From: Nocardia paucivorans NBRC 100373
Lineage (GTDB): Bacteria; Actinomycetota; Actinomycetes; Mycobacteriales; Mycobacteriaceae
DNA length: 64,000 bases
Assembly (NCBI RefSeq): GCF_000308675.1
Contig: NZ_BAGE01000058.1
Span: 120,286-184,285 of the forward strand
Reading direction: 5' to 3'
The notes beneath the pieces were generated by a model. It made no database searches, was not told where the DNA came from, and saw only the letters and a program-made list of their open reading frames with translations. The translations under genes were made by a program, and so were the position numbers. Shown here in pieces: positions 8,680-17,787 of the stretch. The number at the start of each line of letters is the position of its first letter. Position 1 is the stretch's first letter.

Positions 8680-10947
8680 GTGGTGTCCCACCCGAACGAC
8701 GACAAGAACCCGAAGCGTGCCTCGACCGATCGAGAACCGTCCACGCCCGACGACCAGCGCAGGGTCCCGTCCACCGAGCAGGAATCGGCCATCGACACCC
8801 CCGAATCCGCTGCCGAGAAGCCGGATACGGACACATCCCCTTCGGATCGCGTGAGTGGAAGAACCGAGGGCGAGACCCCCGTTCCGCCCACGGCCGGCAC
8901 GGCGAACGACGACACCGCATCCGCACCGACTCCGGAACCGAAGTCGAGCGATGACGTCGATACGGAACCCAGCGCGGGCTCCGACGAAAGTCACGACGCC
9001 GCGGACGGGCACGCGGGCGAGACAGGGCCCGGGACCGAGACCGGGTCCGAAACCTCGACCGAAACCGAGGCCGAGCGGGAGGGCAGGTCCGCGACCGAGA
9101 CCGGGTCCGTCGCCCCCGGCGTGGGAGACGATACGGAGGCCAGGGAGCAGGGCGGTGATGTGGGTGTTGTGCAGGACGCCGAGACCGGCTCCCGCACCGG
9201 AAAGTCGGCCCCGGAGTCCGAGGAACGTCCCGCGTCGGGGGACAGTGCCGATAGCGACGGTCCCGACAGCAGTGCCTCCCCCGCCGCCGAGAAGAGCGAC
9301 TCCGACGATCCCGTTACCGACGGGGAGCCGAAGGCCGAGCCCGGGCCTGTGACGGACACCTCCGATACCGAGACCGCCGGCGAGAACGGTATCGAGACCT
9401 CGGACGCGGAGAAGAAGCCCGATACCGCGGAGAGGGGGTCCACCGGCGGGAACGAACAGGACGGCACCGCCGCCACCCCGACGGCCGAGGAGACCACCGA
9501 GCCCACCGAGGACGCCACAACCACCAAGGCCACCGAGGACGGCCCGGATGTGGAAACCGCGCCGAGCTCCGATACGCCGGAGAACGAGGACGCGGCCGAG
9601 GCATCGGAGTCGACGAGAGCGATATCCGCCCCCGTCGAGTCGGGGACGCAAACCGCTGTCGCGGCCGAACCGGAGAAGACATCCGCCACGGCCGGACCGG
9701 ACGAAAAGACCCCCGCCGCACCGCCCGCCCAGGTGGCCGACGAAACACCCACCGAACGCGTCGACCTGGCCGAGGTCGCGAAAGCCGGTAATCGGCGCGC
9801 CGGCGATCAGGGCACGGCCGCCGACAAGGCTCGCTCCTCCGGTACCGCGCCCGATCCCGTCCATCCCGCTGCCACCGGACCGGATGCGAAGACCGAACGT
9901 ATCTCTCTCGCGCAGGGGCCGGGCGGCGTCGCACCGGGCCGGAGTCCGGAGAACTCGCCCACCGAACGCATCAATATGGCCGATCTGAAGAAGACCGCGC
10001 CGAAACCGGGCCGGCAGCAACCGGCGGGAGCCCCCCGCCCGGCCGATACGTCCGGCCGAGGAGATGCCGGGCCGGATGCGAAAACGGTGAAGATCCCCGC
10101 CCCGCAGCCCTCGGATGACCAGCCGACCACGGCCCTGCCCACGCAGAAACCCGAGAACTCACCCACCGAACGCATCAACTTGGCCGATTTGAAGAAGTCC
10201 GCGCCACCCGCTGCGAAGGCTCCGGACGGCACCGACCGGGTGGATGCGAGCACGCGCCGGCCATTGGCCAAACCACCGAGCACCCCCCGTTCGGCGACGG
10301 GACCGAAGCAGCCCGGCGCTCAGGGGCCGGATCAGCGAGGGCCGCGTCCGGGTGGCGGACAGCCACCGGCGCGTCAGCCTGCTCCCCCGCGGCCCGTGGG
10401 TGGGGCGCCCTCGCCCGCCGATACGAAACGAACCGTCGCCGATCGGCGGGTCGAGGCGCCGGGACTCGCCGCGCCGCAGCGCGTGGAACCCGCCACGACG
10501 CCGGCGGCTCCGGGACAGCCCAAGAGGTGGCTGATCGCGGTGGGTGTGGCCGCGGCGCTGGTCCTCGTCCTGATCGTGGTGGCCGTCCTGGTGGGGTCCG
10601 GGGACAATTCGCCACAGGCGCAGATCAGGGCGGCGATCGGTGACTACACCCGCGCGTTGACCAATGGTGATCTGGCGGCATTGCAAACGAGCACCTGCGG
10701 TGCGCTGCACGAGTACTACCAGGGCATGTCGGAAGAACAGTTCGAGGGTGTGCACCGGCAGGCCAAGGACGAGGGTTCCCTTCCGGTGGTGACCGGTGTC
10801 GACGCCATTCAGATCACCGGGGACACGGCTTTGGCCCAGGCCACCGTGAAAGGTGAGAACGGTCAGGAGGACTCGGCGCGGACCTTCGATCTGCAGCGGA
10901 CCGAGGACGGCTGGAAGGTGTGCGAACCGGCCGGCGCCACCCGGTAA
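8680..10947 (+). CDS. Long acidic low-complexity, single-span membrane protein with C-terminal NTF2/DUF4878-like domain
   Basis: 755 residues. Residues 1 to ~610 are disordered, very rich in E, D, T, P, A and S; residues ~616-640 form one membrane helix (LIAVGVAAALVLVLIVVAVL); the last ~110 residues look like a compact extracytoplasmic domain of the Rv0361/DUF4878 kind (QAQIRAAIGDYTRALTNGDL). From about residue 350 on, a motif recurs: PTERVDLAEV, TERISLAQ, NSPTERINMADLKK and NSPTERINLADLKK. Threonine in such repeats could be a Ser/Thr kinase target, but this is inference. Start: GTG at 8680 (or 8683) after GAGGGG. The mycobacterial counterpart, as I recall it, is far shorter, so the cytoplasmic tail is expanded here. 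Confidence 0.85.
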   Translation: MVSHPNDDKNPKRASTDREPSTPDDQRRVPSTEQESAIDTPESAAEKPDTDTSPSDRVSGRTEGETPVPPTAGTANDDTASAPTPEPKSSDDVDTEPSAGSDESHDAADGHAGETGPGTETGSETSTETEAEREGRSATETGSVAPGVGDDTEAREQGGDVGVVQDAETGSRTGKSAPESEERPASGDSADSDGPDSSASPAAEKSDSDDPVTDGEPKAEPGPVTDTSDTETAGENGIETSDAEKKPDTAERGSTGGNEQDGTAATPTAEETTEPTEDATTTKATEDGPDVETAPSSDTPENEDAAEASESTRAISAPVESGTQTAVAAEPEKTSATAGPDEKTPAAPPAQVADETPTERVDLAEVAKAGNRRAGDQGTAADKARSSGTAPDPVHPAATGPDAKTERISLAQGPGGVAPGRSPENSPTERINMADLKKTAPKPGRQQPAGAPRPADTSGRGDAGPDAKTVKIPAPQPSDDQPTTALPTQKPENSPTERINLADLKKSAPPAAKAPDGTDRVDASTRRPLAKPPSTPRSATGPKQPGAQGPDQRGPRPGGGQPPARQPAPPRPVGGAPSPADTKRTVADRRVEAPGLAAPQRVEPATTPAAPGQPKRWLIAVGVAAALVLVLIVVAVLVGSGDNSPQAQIRAAIGDYTRALTNGDLAALQTSTCGALHEYYQGMSEEQFEGVHRQAKDEGSLPVVTGVDAIQITGDTALAQATVKGENGQEDSARTFDLQRTEDGWKVCEPAGATR

Positions 10948-11034
10948 CGAGCGGTGCCTCTCGTTCCGGTTCGATCAGGGTGACGCCACTCACCTGGTCA
11001 CCGGTCCGAGAGGCCAGTACGATTGCGGCTGATC

Positions 11035-12102
11035 ATGGGCTCCGAACAAGCATCTCCATCGTCGACCGACAAGACAGTGGCGCGGTCGGCGACGCTGCCC
11101 GGGCGCCGCTTCCGGGTTCGTGACCATTACGAGGTCGGCCGCGAGAAAATCCGCGAATTCGCTCGGGCGGTGCGCAACGACCACCCCGCGCACCGCTACG
11201 AGGATGCCGCCCAGCGGCTCGGCCATCCGTCCCTCATCGCCCCGCCGACCTTCGCGGCGGTGATCGGAATGACCGGTACCCGGTCACTGCTGGACACCGT
11301 ACTCACCGAGTACGACCTGGCCCAGATGGTGCAGACCGATCAGGTTTTCCATGTGCATCGGCCGATCGTGGCGGGCGATGCGATAGTCAGCGAGATCTCG
11401 ATCGAGTCCATCCGCCAATTCGGCGAGGGTGATTTCATCCACGCCCCGTTCGTCCTGCGCAATCAGCGCGACGAAGTGACCGTGGCCGGTTCGACAACCC
11501 TGGTGGCCCGGCGAAACGCACGGGTCGATCCGGAGCTGGCGGCCGCCATCGAAAATGTTTCGATGCCGGGCCGTCCCATCGAAGAACGGGTGCGGCTCGA
11601 CGAGGTCGCCCTCTTGGAGGAACTGGAGCCGCTACCGGCCGGCACACCGCTGCCGGTGCCACCACGTCTGCCCGTGCGGACCATTCCCGTATTCGACTCC
11701 CTGGCGGTCGGTGACCGGCTCCCGGTGCGCACGGTGCGCTTGACCCGCGGAGATCTGGTGAACTACGCGGGCGTTTCCGGCGATACCAATCCGATCCATT
11801 TCAGCGATCACGTGGCGCGGCCGGCCGGCCTGCCGGGAGTGGTCGCGCACGGGCTGCTGACCATGGGGTTGGCCGCCGGCACGCTGACCGACTGGTTGGG
11901 CGATCCCACCGCAATCGAGAAGTTCAGCGTGCGCTTCGCGGGCTTCGTTCCCGTCCCGGCCAACGAGGCGGGCATCATCGAATTGTCCGGACGAATCAAA
12001 TCGCTCGATCCCGAGCACCGAATGGCGACGATCCTGCTGGACGGCAGGTCCGCCGGTCGCAAATTGTTCGGTCGGGCCATCGCCGAGGTGCGACTGAGCT
12101 GA
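11035..12102 (+). CDS. Fused (3R)-hydroxyacyl-ACP/CoA dehydratase, MaoC_N + MaoC (HadA-HadB-like fusion)
   Basis: 355 residues holding two hotdog domains in tandem. Residues 25-165 resemble the FAS1-like dehydratase domain of HadA (DHYEVGREKIREFARAV), and residues 215-350 the catalytic MaoC domain, with hydratase motif 2 GDTNPIHFSD at 249-258 followed by GVVAHGLLTMG. In mycobacteria the FAS-II dehydratase is built from separate HadA and HadB chains; here both are on one chain, so it could dehydrate long 3-hydroxyacyl-ACP in mycolic acid synthesis. A role in beta-oxidation cannot be excluded. The ATG at 11035 is preferred over an upstream TTG at 11023. Confidence 0.85.
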   Translation: MGSEQASPSSTDKTVARSATLPGRRFRVRDHYEVGREKIREFARAVRNDHPAHRYEDAAQRLGHPSLIAPPTFAAVIGMTGTRSLLDTVLTEYDLAQMVQTDQVFHVHRPIVAGDAIVSEISIESIRQFGEGDFIHAPFVLRNQRDEVTVAGSTTLVARRNARVDPELAAAIENVSMPGRPIEERVRLDEVALLEELEPLPAGTPLPVPPRLPVRTIPVFDSLAVGDRLPVRTVRLTRGDLVNYAGVSGDTNPIHFSDHVARPAGLPGVVAHGLLTMGLAAGTLTDWLGDPTAIEKFSVRFAGFVPVPANEAGIIELSGRIKSLDPEHRMATILLDGRSAGRKLFGRAIAEVRLS

Positions 12103-12139
12103 ATCCCGCGATACCGCCCGACCGTATCGGTCCGATTCG

Positions 12140-13600
12140 TCAGAGCAGTTCGGCGCGCATCAGATAGACGTTGTAGTCACTCCAGGTACTGATCGTGAAG
12201 TAGAGCTCCCGGTCCGAGGACCACGGGTGGATGAAACCGCCGTACAGTTCCGGGTAGTCGAGCACACTCACCGTCGGTGTACCCGGGGACCACACTCCCT
12301 GCGGAGTGTCGGACTCGCGGAGCACGATCGCGGCCTTGGCGGTGTCGAGATAGCTCATCTGCCACACTCCACGACTCGCGTCGTAACGAACCGAGAGTTC
12401 ACCGGCGGGCCCGTCGACGATCGGTGTCGCGGCGGCGGCTCCCCCGACCGGGGTCCACATGCCGTCGCGCCAATACTGGTAGGCCCTGGGATCGAGAATC
12501 TCGTCCTTGGCCACCCGGGCCAGGGCGACCGAACCCAGCCGGGTATTGGGGGTTCCGAACAGGTACACGTGGTCACCGTGCGGCACCATGGCGCCGACCT
12601 GGAAATTCGCCAGGCCGAAGATATTGTCCCAGCGGGCGTACGGGTCCTTGACCCAGGTCTGCCCACCGTCGTCGGAATAGGCGATACCACCGTAATTGGT
12701 GTAGAAAGTGCCGGGGATGCTCTGCCAGGTGCGGATCGACATATAGCTCAGATACTGCCGCCCGTCGAGCGCGAAACCCGAGGTGGGGATGGTGGTGATC
12801 TCGATATTGTCGAGTTTGCGGCTACGTAGTATCTCGGCGGCGTGACAGGGGCCGTCGGTGACCATCCGGTCGTAGTTCATCCCGTCGGCGAGTTCCCGAT
12901 CGGTGCTGAAAGCGAGCACATTGCTGCGCCAATCCCCACCCATACCGCCCGGCGGATGAAAACCGCGACCGACGGTATCGCCGAATGCGATCGCGATCTC
13001 ACCCGGCGCGCTCTCCCACATGATGCCCAGGTCGGTGCCGTACACCTGCCAGCGTTTATCGGTTCGGTTCACCGAATGCGCCCCCGTCTGTTTGGCGACC
13101 TCCCGCACCGCGCCGATCCGGGGTGCGGGACGCGGCGCGGCCGGGGGCGCCGCTTCGACATCAGGTGCGACCCGCGGCGGCAGAGGCGGCATCGGGTCGG
13201 GATTCGGCCCCGGCAGTGCAAAATAGAAAGGCTTGGGGTTCAATACGATTTCGGGCAGACCGAGACGATTGGCCAGGCTCGGCGCGGGCGGCGCCTCGGT
13301 GGTGAGCTCCGGGCAGGGGTCGACACACGGATCCGCCGGCAGAGTCATCGTCGTGCGCACCGGTTTCGGTTCGGGTGGTTCCGGTGGGGCAATCGTGACA
13401 ACGGGATACGGGATCGGCACCTCGAGTGTTTTCGGAATCAACGACTCGTGCGTGGGTTTCGGGTCGGTCGGGCACGGCCCGATGCCCACGGTCCCGGCCG
13501 GCGGCGGAACCGCATCGGCCCGCACCGGTACCACTTGATGAATGCCACCGGCCCCCAACACCACCGCGCCCAGCGCGGCCACCACCCGCCTCACCGTCAT
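12140..13600 (-). CDS. Secreted DUF4185 protein with proline-rich N-terminal region
   Basis: 486 residues. The ATG at 13600 follows GAGGGG at a good distance; the signal peptide covers about 30 residues (VVAALGAVVLGAGGIHQVVP). Residues 35-170 are rich in P, T and E; the rest is a DUF4185 domain (VYGTDLGIMWESAPGEIAIAF ... YLSYMSIRTW ... DGGQTWV). DUF4185 is predicted to adopt a beta-propeller related to glycosidases, acting on the cell surface. A paralogue lacking the proline-rich insert lies at 62224-63312. Confidence 0.85.
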   Translation of the reverse strand: MTVRRVVAALGAVVLGAGGIHQVVPVRADAVPPPAGTVGIGPCPTDPKPTHESLIPKTLEVPIPYPVVTIAPPEPPEPKPVRTTMTLPADPCVDPCPELTTEAPPAPSLANRLGLPEIVLNPKPFYFALPGPNPDPMPPLPPRVAPDVEAAPPAAPRPAPRIGAVREVAKQTGAHSVNRTDKRWQVYGTDLGIMWESAPGEIAIAFGDTVGRGFHPPGGMGGDWRSNVLAFSTDRELADGMNYDRMVTDGPCHAAEILRSRKLDNIEITTIPTSGFALDGRQYLSYMSIRTWQSIPGTFYTNYGGIAYSDDGGQTWVKDPYARWDNIFGLANFQVGAMVPHGDHVYLFGTPNTRLGSVALARVAKDEILDPRAYQYWRDGMWTPVGGAAAATPIVDGPAGELSVRYDASRGVWQMSYLDTAKAAIVLRESDTPQGVWSPGTPTVSVLDYPELYGGFIHPWSSDRELYFTISTWSDYNVYLMRAELL

Positions 13601-13724
13601 TGTGCCCCTCGGTATTTCGTAATACCCGGTACAGCCCTGCACGGCGCAGGTTCACGCCGAGGACAAACCCTACCCGAACGCCCCCACCGCGCCGGGGTTT
13701 TCCCGCCGTACGCGCGGCGCGATA

Positions 13725-14843
13725 TCAGTGCGCGGCTCGGAACTCGAGTATCGTCGCGCCGATCCGGATCGAATCACCATCGACGAGAACGGCGGGTTCG
13801 TCGATGGGCCGCTCGTTGACATAGACGCCGTTGGCCGAATGCAGATCCTTGATCATCAGGCCGACCCGGCCGGGAACGATCTGCGCGTGATAGCGACTGA
13901 CCTTGGGGTCCTCGAGCACCAGATCGTTATCGGTCATCCGGCCGATCCGGATACCGGTGGGCGCGACCACGACCACCCGGCCGTCCGGTAGCAGCAATCG
14001 CCCACTGCGGACCACCCGTGGTTCCTCGGTGACGGTCTCGTCCATTGCCGCGGCGGTGCGCCCGATGCGCCGCAATTCGCCGGTGTCGAGCGGTTCCTGC
14101 CGCAGCACCCGCTGTTCCAACTCGATGAGGTCGGGGCCCGGATCGATACCGAGTTGATCGGCCAGGACCGTACGCACCCGGCGGCAGGCGTCGAGGGCGT
14201 CGGCCTGCCGCCCGGACAAGTACAGCGCGGTGATGAGCTGCCCCCACAGCGGTTCCCGCAAGGGGTGCTCGGTGGTCATCGCGACCAGTTCGCCGATTAC
14301 CGAAGCCGGCCGACCACAGGCGATTTCGGCATCGATCCGGGCAGACGCGGCGAGCAACCGCTCCTCGTCCATGGCGGTGGCGAAAGCATCCGCGAAGCCG
14401 AACCCGGCCAGATCGGCCAGGGCTCGACCATCCCATTCGCGTAACGCGACGGCGAACAGCTGCGCGGCGTAGACGTGATCACCCGCCTCGGCCGCCCGGA
14501 TACCCGCATCCCGGGCGGCGCGGAACCGGCCCAGGTCGCAGGCATCGTCGTCGATCTCCAGCCGGTAGCCCGACGACTCGGTGCGCAGTACCGCCGCCGC
14601 GTCCACACCCGCATTGCGCAGCGCCTTGCGGATATTCGAGACGAACACCTGCAGACTGGCGGCATAGGAATCGGGCGGGTCCTCGTTCCAGACCATATCG
14701 GCCAGCGCAACCGAAGACACGGCGCGCCGCCGGTTCACCGCCAATGCCGCTATCAGGGCCCGTGGCTTCGGTCCGCCGATCGCGATCGGCAGACCGTCGA
14801 CGAACAGCCGAACGGGCCCGAGCACCCGCACCTCGAGACGCAT
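13725..14843 (-). CDS. EmbR-like SARP regulator with C-terminal FHA domain
   Basis: 372 residues, close to mycobacterial EmbR (~388). Residues 1-95 form an OmpR-type winged helix (VLGPVRLFVDGLPIAIGGPK), residues ~98-245 a bacterial transcriptional activation domain (LAGFGFADAF ... ADALDACRRVR), and residues ~275-370 an FHA domain with phosphothreonine-binding residues in RIGRMTDNDL, SRYHAQ and SANGVYVN. EmbR is activated when its FHA domain binds a Thr-phosphorylated kinase and then controls cell-wall arabinosyltransferases; targets here are unknown. It lies 27 bp downstream of fba in the same direction, which suggests cotranscription. Confidence 0.88.
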   Translation of the reverse strand: MRLEVRVLGPVRLFVDGLPIAIGGPKPRALIAALAVNRRRAVSSVALADMVWNEDPPDSYAASLQVFVSNIRKALRNAGVDAAAVLRTESSGYRLEIDDDACDLGRFRAARDAGIRAAEAGDHVYAAQLFAVALREWDGRALADLAGFGFADAFATAMDEERLLAASARIDAEIACGRPASVIGELVAMTTEHPLREPLWGQLITALYLSGRQADALDACRRVRTVLADQLGIDPGPDLIELEQRVLRQEPLDTGELRRIGRTAAAMDETVTEEPRVVRSGRLLLPDGRVVVVAPTGIRIGRMTDNDLVLEDPKVSRYHAQIVPGRVGLMIKDLHSANGVYVNERPIDEPAVLVDGDSIRIGATILEFRAAH

Positions 14844-14870
14844 TCAGGTACCGCGGAGAGAACTTATCGA

Positions 14871-15905
14871 TCAGGCGCTGATCGAACGCCCCGCCGATTT
14901 CAGGTCGTTGCACGCCTGCACGACCCGCTCGGCCATCGACAACTCGGCCTTCTTCAGGTAGCTGCGCGGGTCGTAGGTCTTCTTGTTGCCGACCTCACCG
15001 TCCACCTTCAACACACCGTCGTAATTGGTGAACATGTGGGCGGCGACCGGGCGGGTGAACGCGTACTGGGTGTCGGTGTCGACGTTCATCTTCACCACGC
15101 CGTAGCGCACCGCATCATCGATCTCCGACTTCAGCGAGCCCGAACCGCCGTGGAAGACGAAATCGAACGGTTTGGCGTCGTCGGACAAACCGAGCTTGGC
15201 AGCGGCCACCCGCTGGCCCTCGGCCAGCACCTCGGGGCGCAGCACCACATTGCCGGGCTTGTACACACCGTGCACATTGCCGAAGGTGGCAGCGAGCAGG
15301 TACTTGCCGTTCTCGCCGGTGCCGAGCGCGTCGACGGTCTTCTCGAAGTCCTGCGGCGAGGTGTAGAGCTTCTCGTTGATCTCCGCCTCGACACCGTCCT
15401 CCTCACCGCCGACGACGCCGATCTCGACCTCGAGGATGATGTCGGCCGACTTGGCCAGCTTCAGCAGTTCCTGGGCGATCTGCAGGTTCTCGTCGATCGG
15501 GATGGCCGAACCGTCCCACATATGCGACTGGAACAGCGGGTTCTTACCGGCGTTGACCCGCTCCTGGGAGATCGCCAGCAGTGGACGCACGAAACCGTCC
15601 AGCTTGTCCTTGGGGCAGTGGTCGGTGTGCAGGGCGATGGTGACGTCGTATTTGGCGGCCACCACGTGCGCGAACTCCGCCAGCGCCACCGCGCCGGTCA
15701 CCATGTCCTTGACACCCTGACCGGAACCGAATTCCGCGCCACCGGTCGAGAACTGGATGATGCCATCGCTGCCCGCGTCGGCGAAGCCTTTGATTGCCGC
15801 GTTGATCGTCTCCGACGAGGTGCAGTTGATGGCCGGGTAGGCGAAGGAGTTCGCCTTGGCCCGCCCGAGCATCTCGGCGTAGACCTCCGGAGTCGCGATC
15901 GGCAC
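14871..15905 (-). CDS. fba: Class II fructose-bisphosphate aldolase
   Basis: 344 residues, the length of the mycobacterial enzyme. It cleaves and forms fructose 1,6-bisphosphate in glycolysis and gluconeogenesis, using Zn2+. The zinc site HTDHCPKDK and downstream KMNVDTDTQYAF identify class II. The start ATG/GTG context at 15905 is preceded by ACGGAGGT. The upstream 160 bp contain a diverged tandem duplication. Confidence 0.98.
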   Translation of the reverse strand: MPIATPEVYAEMLGRAKANSFAYPAINCTSSETINAAIKGFADAGSDGIIQFSTGGAEFGSGQGVKDMVTGAVALAEFAHVVAAKYDVTIALHTDHCPKDKLDGFVRPLLAISQERVNAGKNPLFQSHMWDGSAIPIDENLQIAQELLKLAKSADIILEVEIGVVGGEEDGVEAEINEKLYTSPQDFEKTVDALGTGENGKYLLAATFGNVHGVYKPGNVVLRPEVLAEGQRVAAAKLGLSDDAKPFDFVFHGGSGSLKSEIDDAVRYGVVKMNVDTDTQYAFTRPVAAHMFTNYDGVLKVDGEVGNKKTYDPRSYLKKAELSMAERVVQACNDLKSAGRSISA

Positions 15906-15926
15906 TGTGAAGACCTCCGTGTAGTG

Positions 15927-16072
15927 CTGCAGTGTTGTCCGTGCGGTCGAGCGACGCCACTGGTCACAATGCGCTCCCTCTTCGGCGCGACGCTCGGCTG
16001 CGGTGTTGTCCGTGCGGTCGAGTCACGCCTGCGTGGTCACGCTGCGCTTCCTCCTTCGGCACCGACGCTCGG
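15927..16072. repeat. Diverged 71-75 bp tandem duplication upstream of fba
   Basis: Unit 1 (15927-15997) and unit 2 (15998-16072) both start CTGC(A/G)GTGTTGTCCG and end GACGCTCGG, with about 80 % identity by eye. On the minus strand each copy carries an AGG(A/G)-type ribosome site followed by GTGACCA, opening short frames: one of five codons, and one that runs into fba in another frame. They lie in the fba 5' region and could be leader-peptide or promoter duplications. Confidence 0.6.
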
Positions 16073-16218
16073 ACACGGACAAATGTCTGTTTCCGCACTT
16101 ACCCTAAGGCAGGCCGCTTCCATCCGGTACCAGGGGCGCGACCGCGTCGGTCGAGAGTGTCCGGAGGATGGGATGAATCCGGTGCCGCGCCGGGCCGGAC
16201 GAACGATGAACCGGTACT

Positions 16219-17055
16219 GTGGGCCGGGTGATTGCGCTGGCAGCCTCCGACGCGGTGACGAGCAATCTGGCTCTGACCGAACTGCTCGACCCTATGCACC
16301 TGCTCACCGAGACCTGGCTTAAGAATGCCGTGCTTCCGGCCATTCTGGTGATCGTCTTCATCGAGACCGGTCTGTTGTTCCCCCTGCTCCCCGGTGACTC
16401 GCTGCTGTTCACCGGCGGTCTGCTGTCGGCCCAGCCGAATCCCCCGGTGTCGGCGTGGGTGCTGGTGCCCGCGGTCGCCGTCGTGGCGTTCGCCGGCGAC
16501 CAGTGCGCCTACTGGATCGGCCGGTCGATCGGGCCGCGGCTGTTCCACAAGGAAGACACCCGCTTCTTCAAGAAGCACTACATCACCGAGACCCACGAGT
16601 TCTTCGAAAAGCACGGGCCGAAGGCCATCATCCTGGCCCGGTTCGTGCCGATCGCCCGCACCTTCATGCCGGTGCTGGCGGGGGTCTCGCAGATGAGCTA
16701 CCGCCGCTATATCGCCTTCGACATCGTGGGTGCGGTGTTGTGGGGCGGTGGCGTGACCGTGCTCGGCTACTTCCTGGGCAATGTCGCGTTCATCCGCGAT
16801 CATGTGGAAGGGATCTTCCTGCTCATCGTGTTCGTCTCGCTCCTGCCCGCGATCAGTGCCGTCGCGCGCAAACTGTTGCGGCGAGACGGCGCGAAGGGCC
16901 CCGACGCCGCATCCGATGTCAACCAGGATCTGATCACGACCGCCGAGCTGCCGATGGTGGGTGACGCGAGAGAACCGCTGCCCAATACTCGGCCGTTGCC
17001 GGCGGTGAACGCCGAGCAGCCCGGGATGACCACCAGTGAGACCTCTACCCGGTAG
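16219..17055 (+). CDS. DedA family membrane protein (first of two)
   Basis: 278 residues from GTG at 16219; GTG at 16228 is also possible. It carries the DedA/VTT layout: an amphipathic N-terminus, GLLFPLLPGDSLLFTGGLL, the re-entrant-loop motif GDQCAYWIGRSIGPRLF, and ILARFVPIARTFMPVLAG with the conserved R and P. DedA proteins act as undecaprenyl-phosphate or phospholipid flippases and support proton-motive force; the specific substrate is not visible. A basic and acidic cytosolic tail of ~60 residues follows the last helix. The stop overlaps the start of the second DedA gene by one base. Confidence 0.9.
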   Translation: MGRVIALAASDAVTSNLALTELLDPMHLLTETWLKNAVLPAILVIVFIETGLLFPLLPGDSLLFTGGLLSAQPNPPVSAWVLVPAVAVVAFAGDQCAYWIGRSIGPRLFHKEDTRFFKKHYITETHEFFEKHGPKAIILARFVPIARTFMPVLAGVSQMSYRRYIAFDIVGAVLWGGGVTVLGYFLGNVAFIRDHVEGIFLLIVFVSLLPAISAVARKLLRRDGAKGPDAASDVNQDLITTAELPMVGDAREPLPNTRPLPAVNAEQPGMTTSETSTR

Positions 17056-17771
17056 TGCTGGCATCGACGATATCCTCGCTCCACTGCATGGCAAGTTCCG
17101 AGATCCGGACCATGGGGAGTTTCGAACCACTGCTCTCCGCGGGGCCCGCACTGATCTGGACGGTAGTACTGACCTTCGTCTTCCTCGAGTGCGCGTTCAT
17201 CATCGGGCTGTTCCTGCCCGGTGATTCGATGCTGCTCACCGCGGGAGTCGTGATGGCCTCACACAGCACCGGCGAAACCCAGGTTTGGCTGCTGTCGGTG
17301 GGGACCATGCTCGCGGCCATCGCGGGCAATCAGGTCGGCTATGCCGTGGGACAACGCACTGGTCACCGTCTGGCGGCCCGGCGTAACGGGCGCATTGTCA
17401 ATACCCACAATCTGGCCCGGGTGAGCGAATTACTGCAACGGCACGGTTTCGTCGCCGTACTGATCTCCCGCTGGATTCCGTGGGTGCGGACCCTGTGCCC
17501 CATGGTGGCGGGTGCGGCCGATATGAACCATCGCCGGTACACCGTGGCCAGCGCCATCGGGGCGATCATCTGGGCACCGGTTCTCCTGCTGGTCGGGTAC
17601 TACGCGGGCAACTTCATCCAGCGCGTGTCGTGGCTGATGCCGGTGGTGATGGGGCTGATGGTGCTCGGCCTGGTGGTCGGTACGGTGATCGGGATCCGGC
17701 GGTATCGGCAGGAGATGTCGCAACCGACCGAGGACTTCGATCTCGACTCGCCTCAACTGGCCGAACGCTGA
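17055..17771 (+). CDS. DedA family membrane protein (second of two)
   Basis: Up to 238 residues from GTG at 17055; ATG at 17088 or 17112 would shorten it by 11 or 19. Motifs parallel the neighbour: GLFLPGDSMLLTAGVV, GNQVGYAVGQRTG, and VLISRWIPWVRTLCPMVAGA. The overlapping stop/start with the first DedA gene makes an operon, and the paralogues are diverged enough that this is an old duplication or a heteromeric pair. Converges with the GH76-like gene. Confidence 0.88.
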   Translation: MLASTISSLHCMASSEIRTMGSFEPLLSAGPALIWTVVLTFVFLECAFIIGLFLPGDSMLLTAGVVMASHSTGETQVWLLSVGTMLAAIAGNQVGYAVGQRTGHRLAARRNGRIVNTHNLARVSELLQRHGFVAVLISRWIPWVRTLCPMVAGAADMNHRRYTVASAIGAIIWAPVLLLVGYYAGNFIQRVSWLMPVVMGLMVLGLVVGTVIGIRRYRQEMSQPTEDFDLDSPQLAER

Positions 17772-17787
17772 CGCTGGGCGGCGCGGA

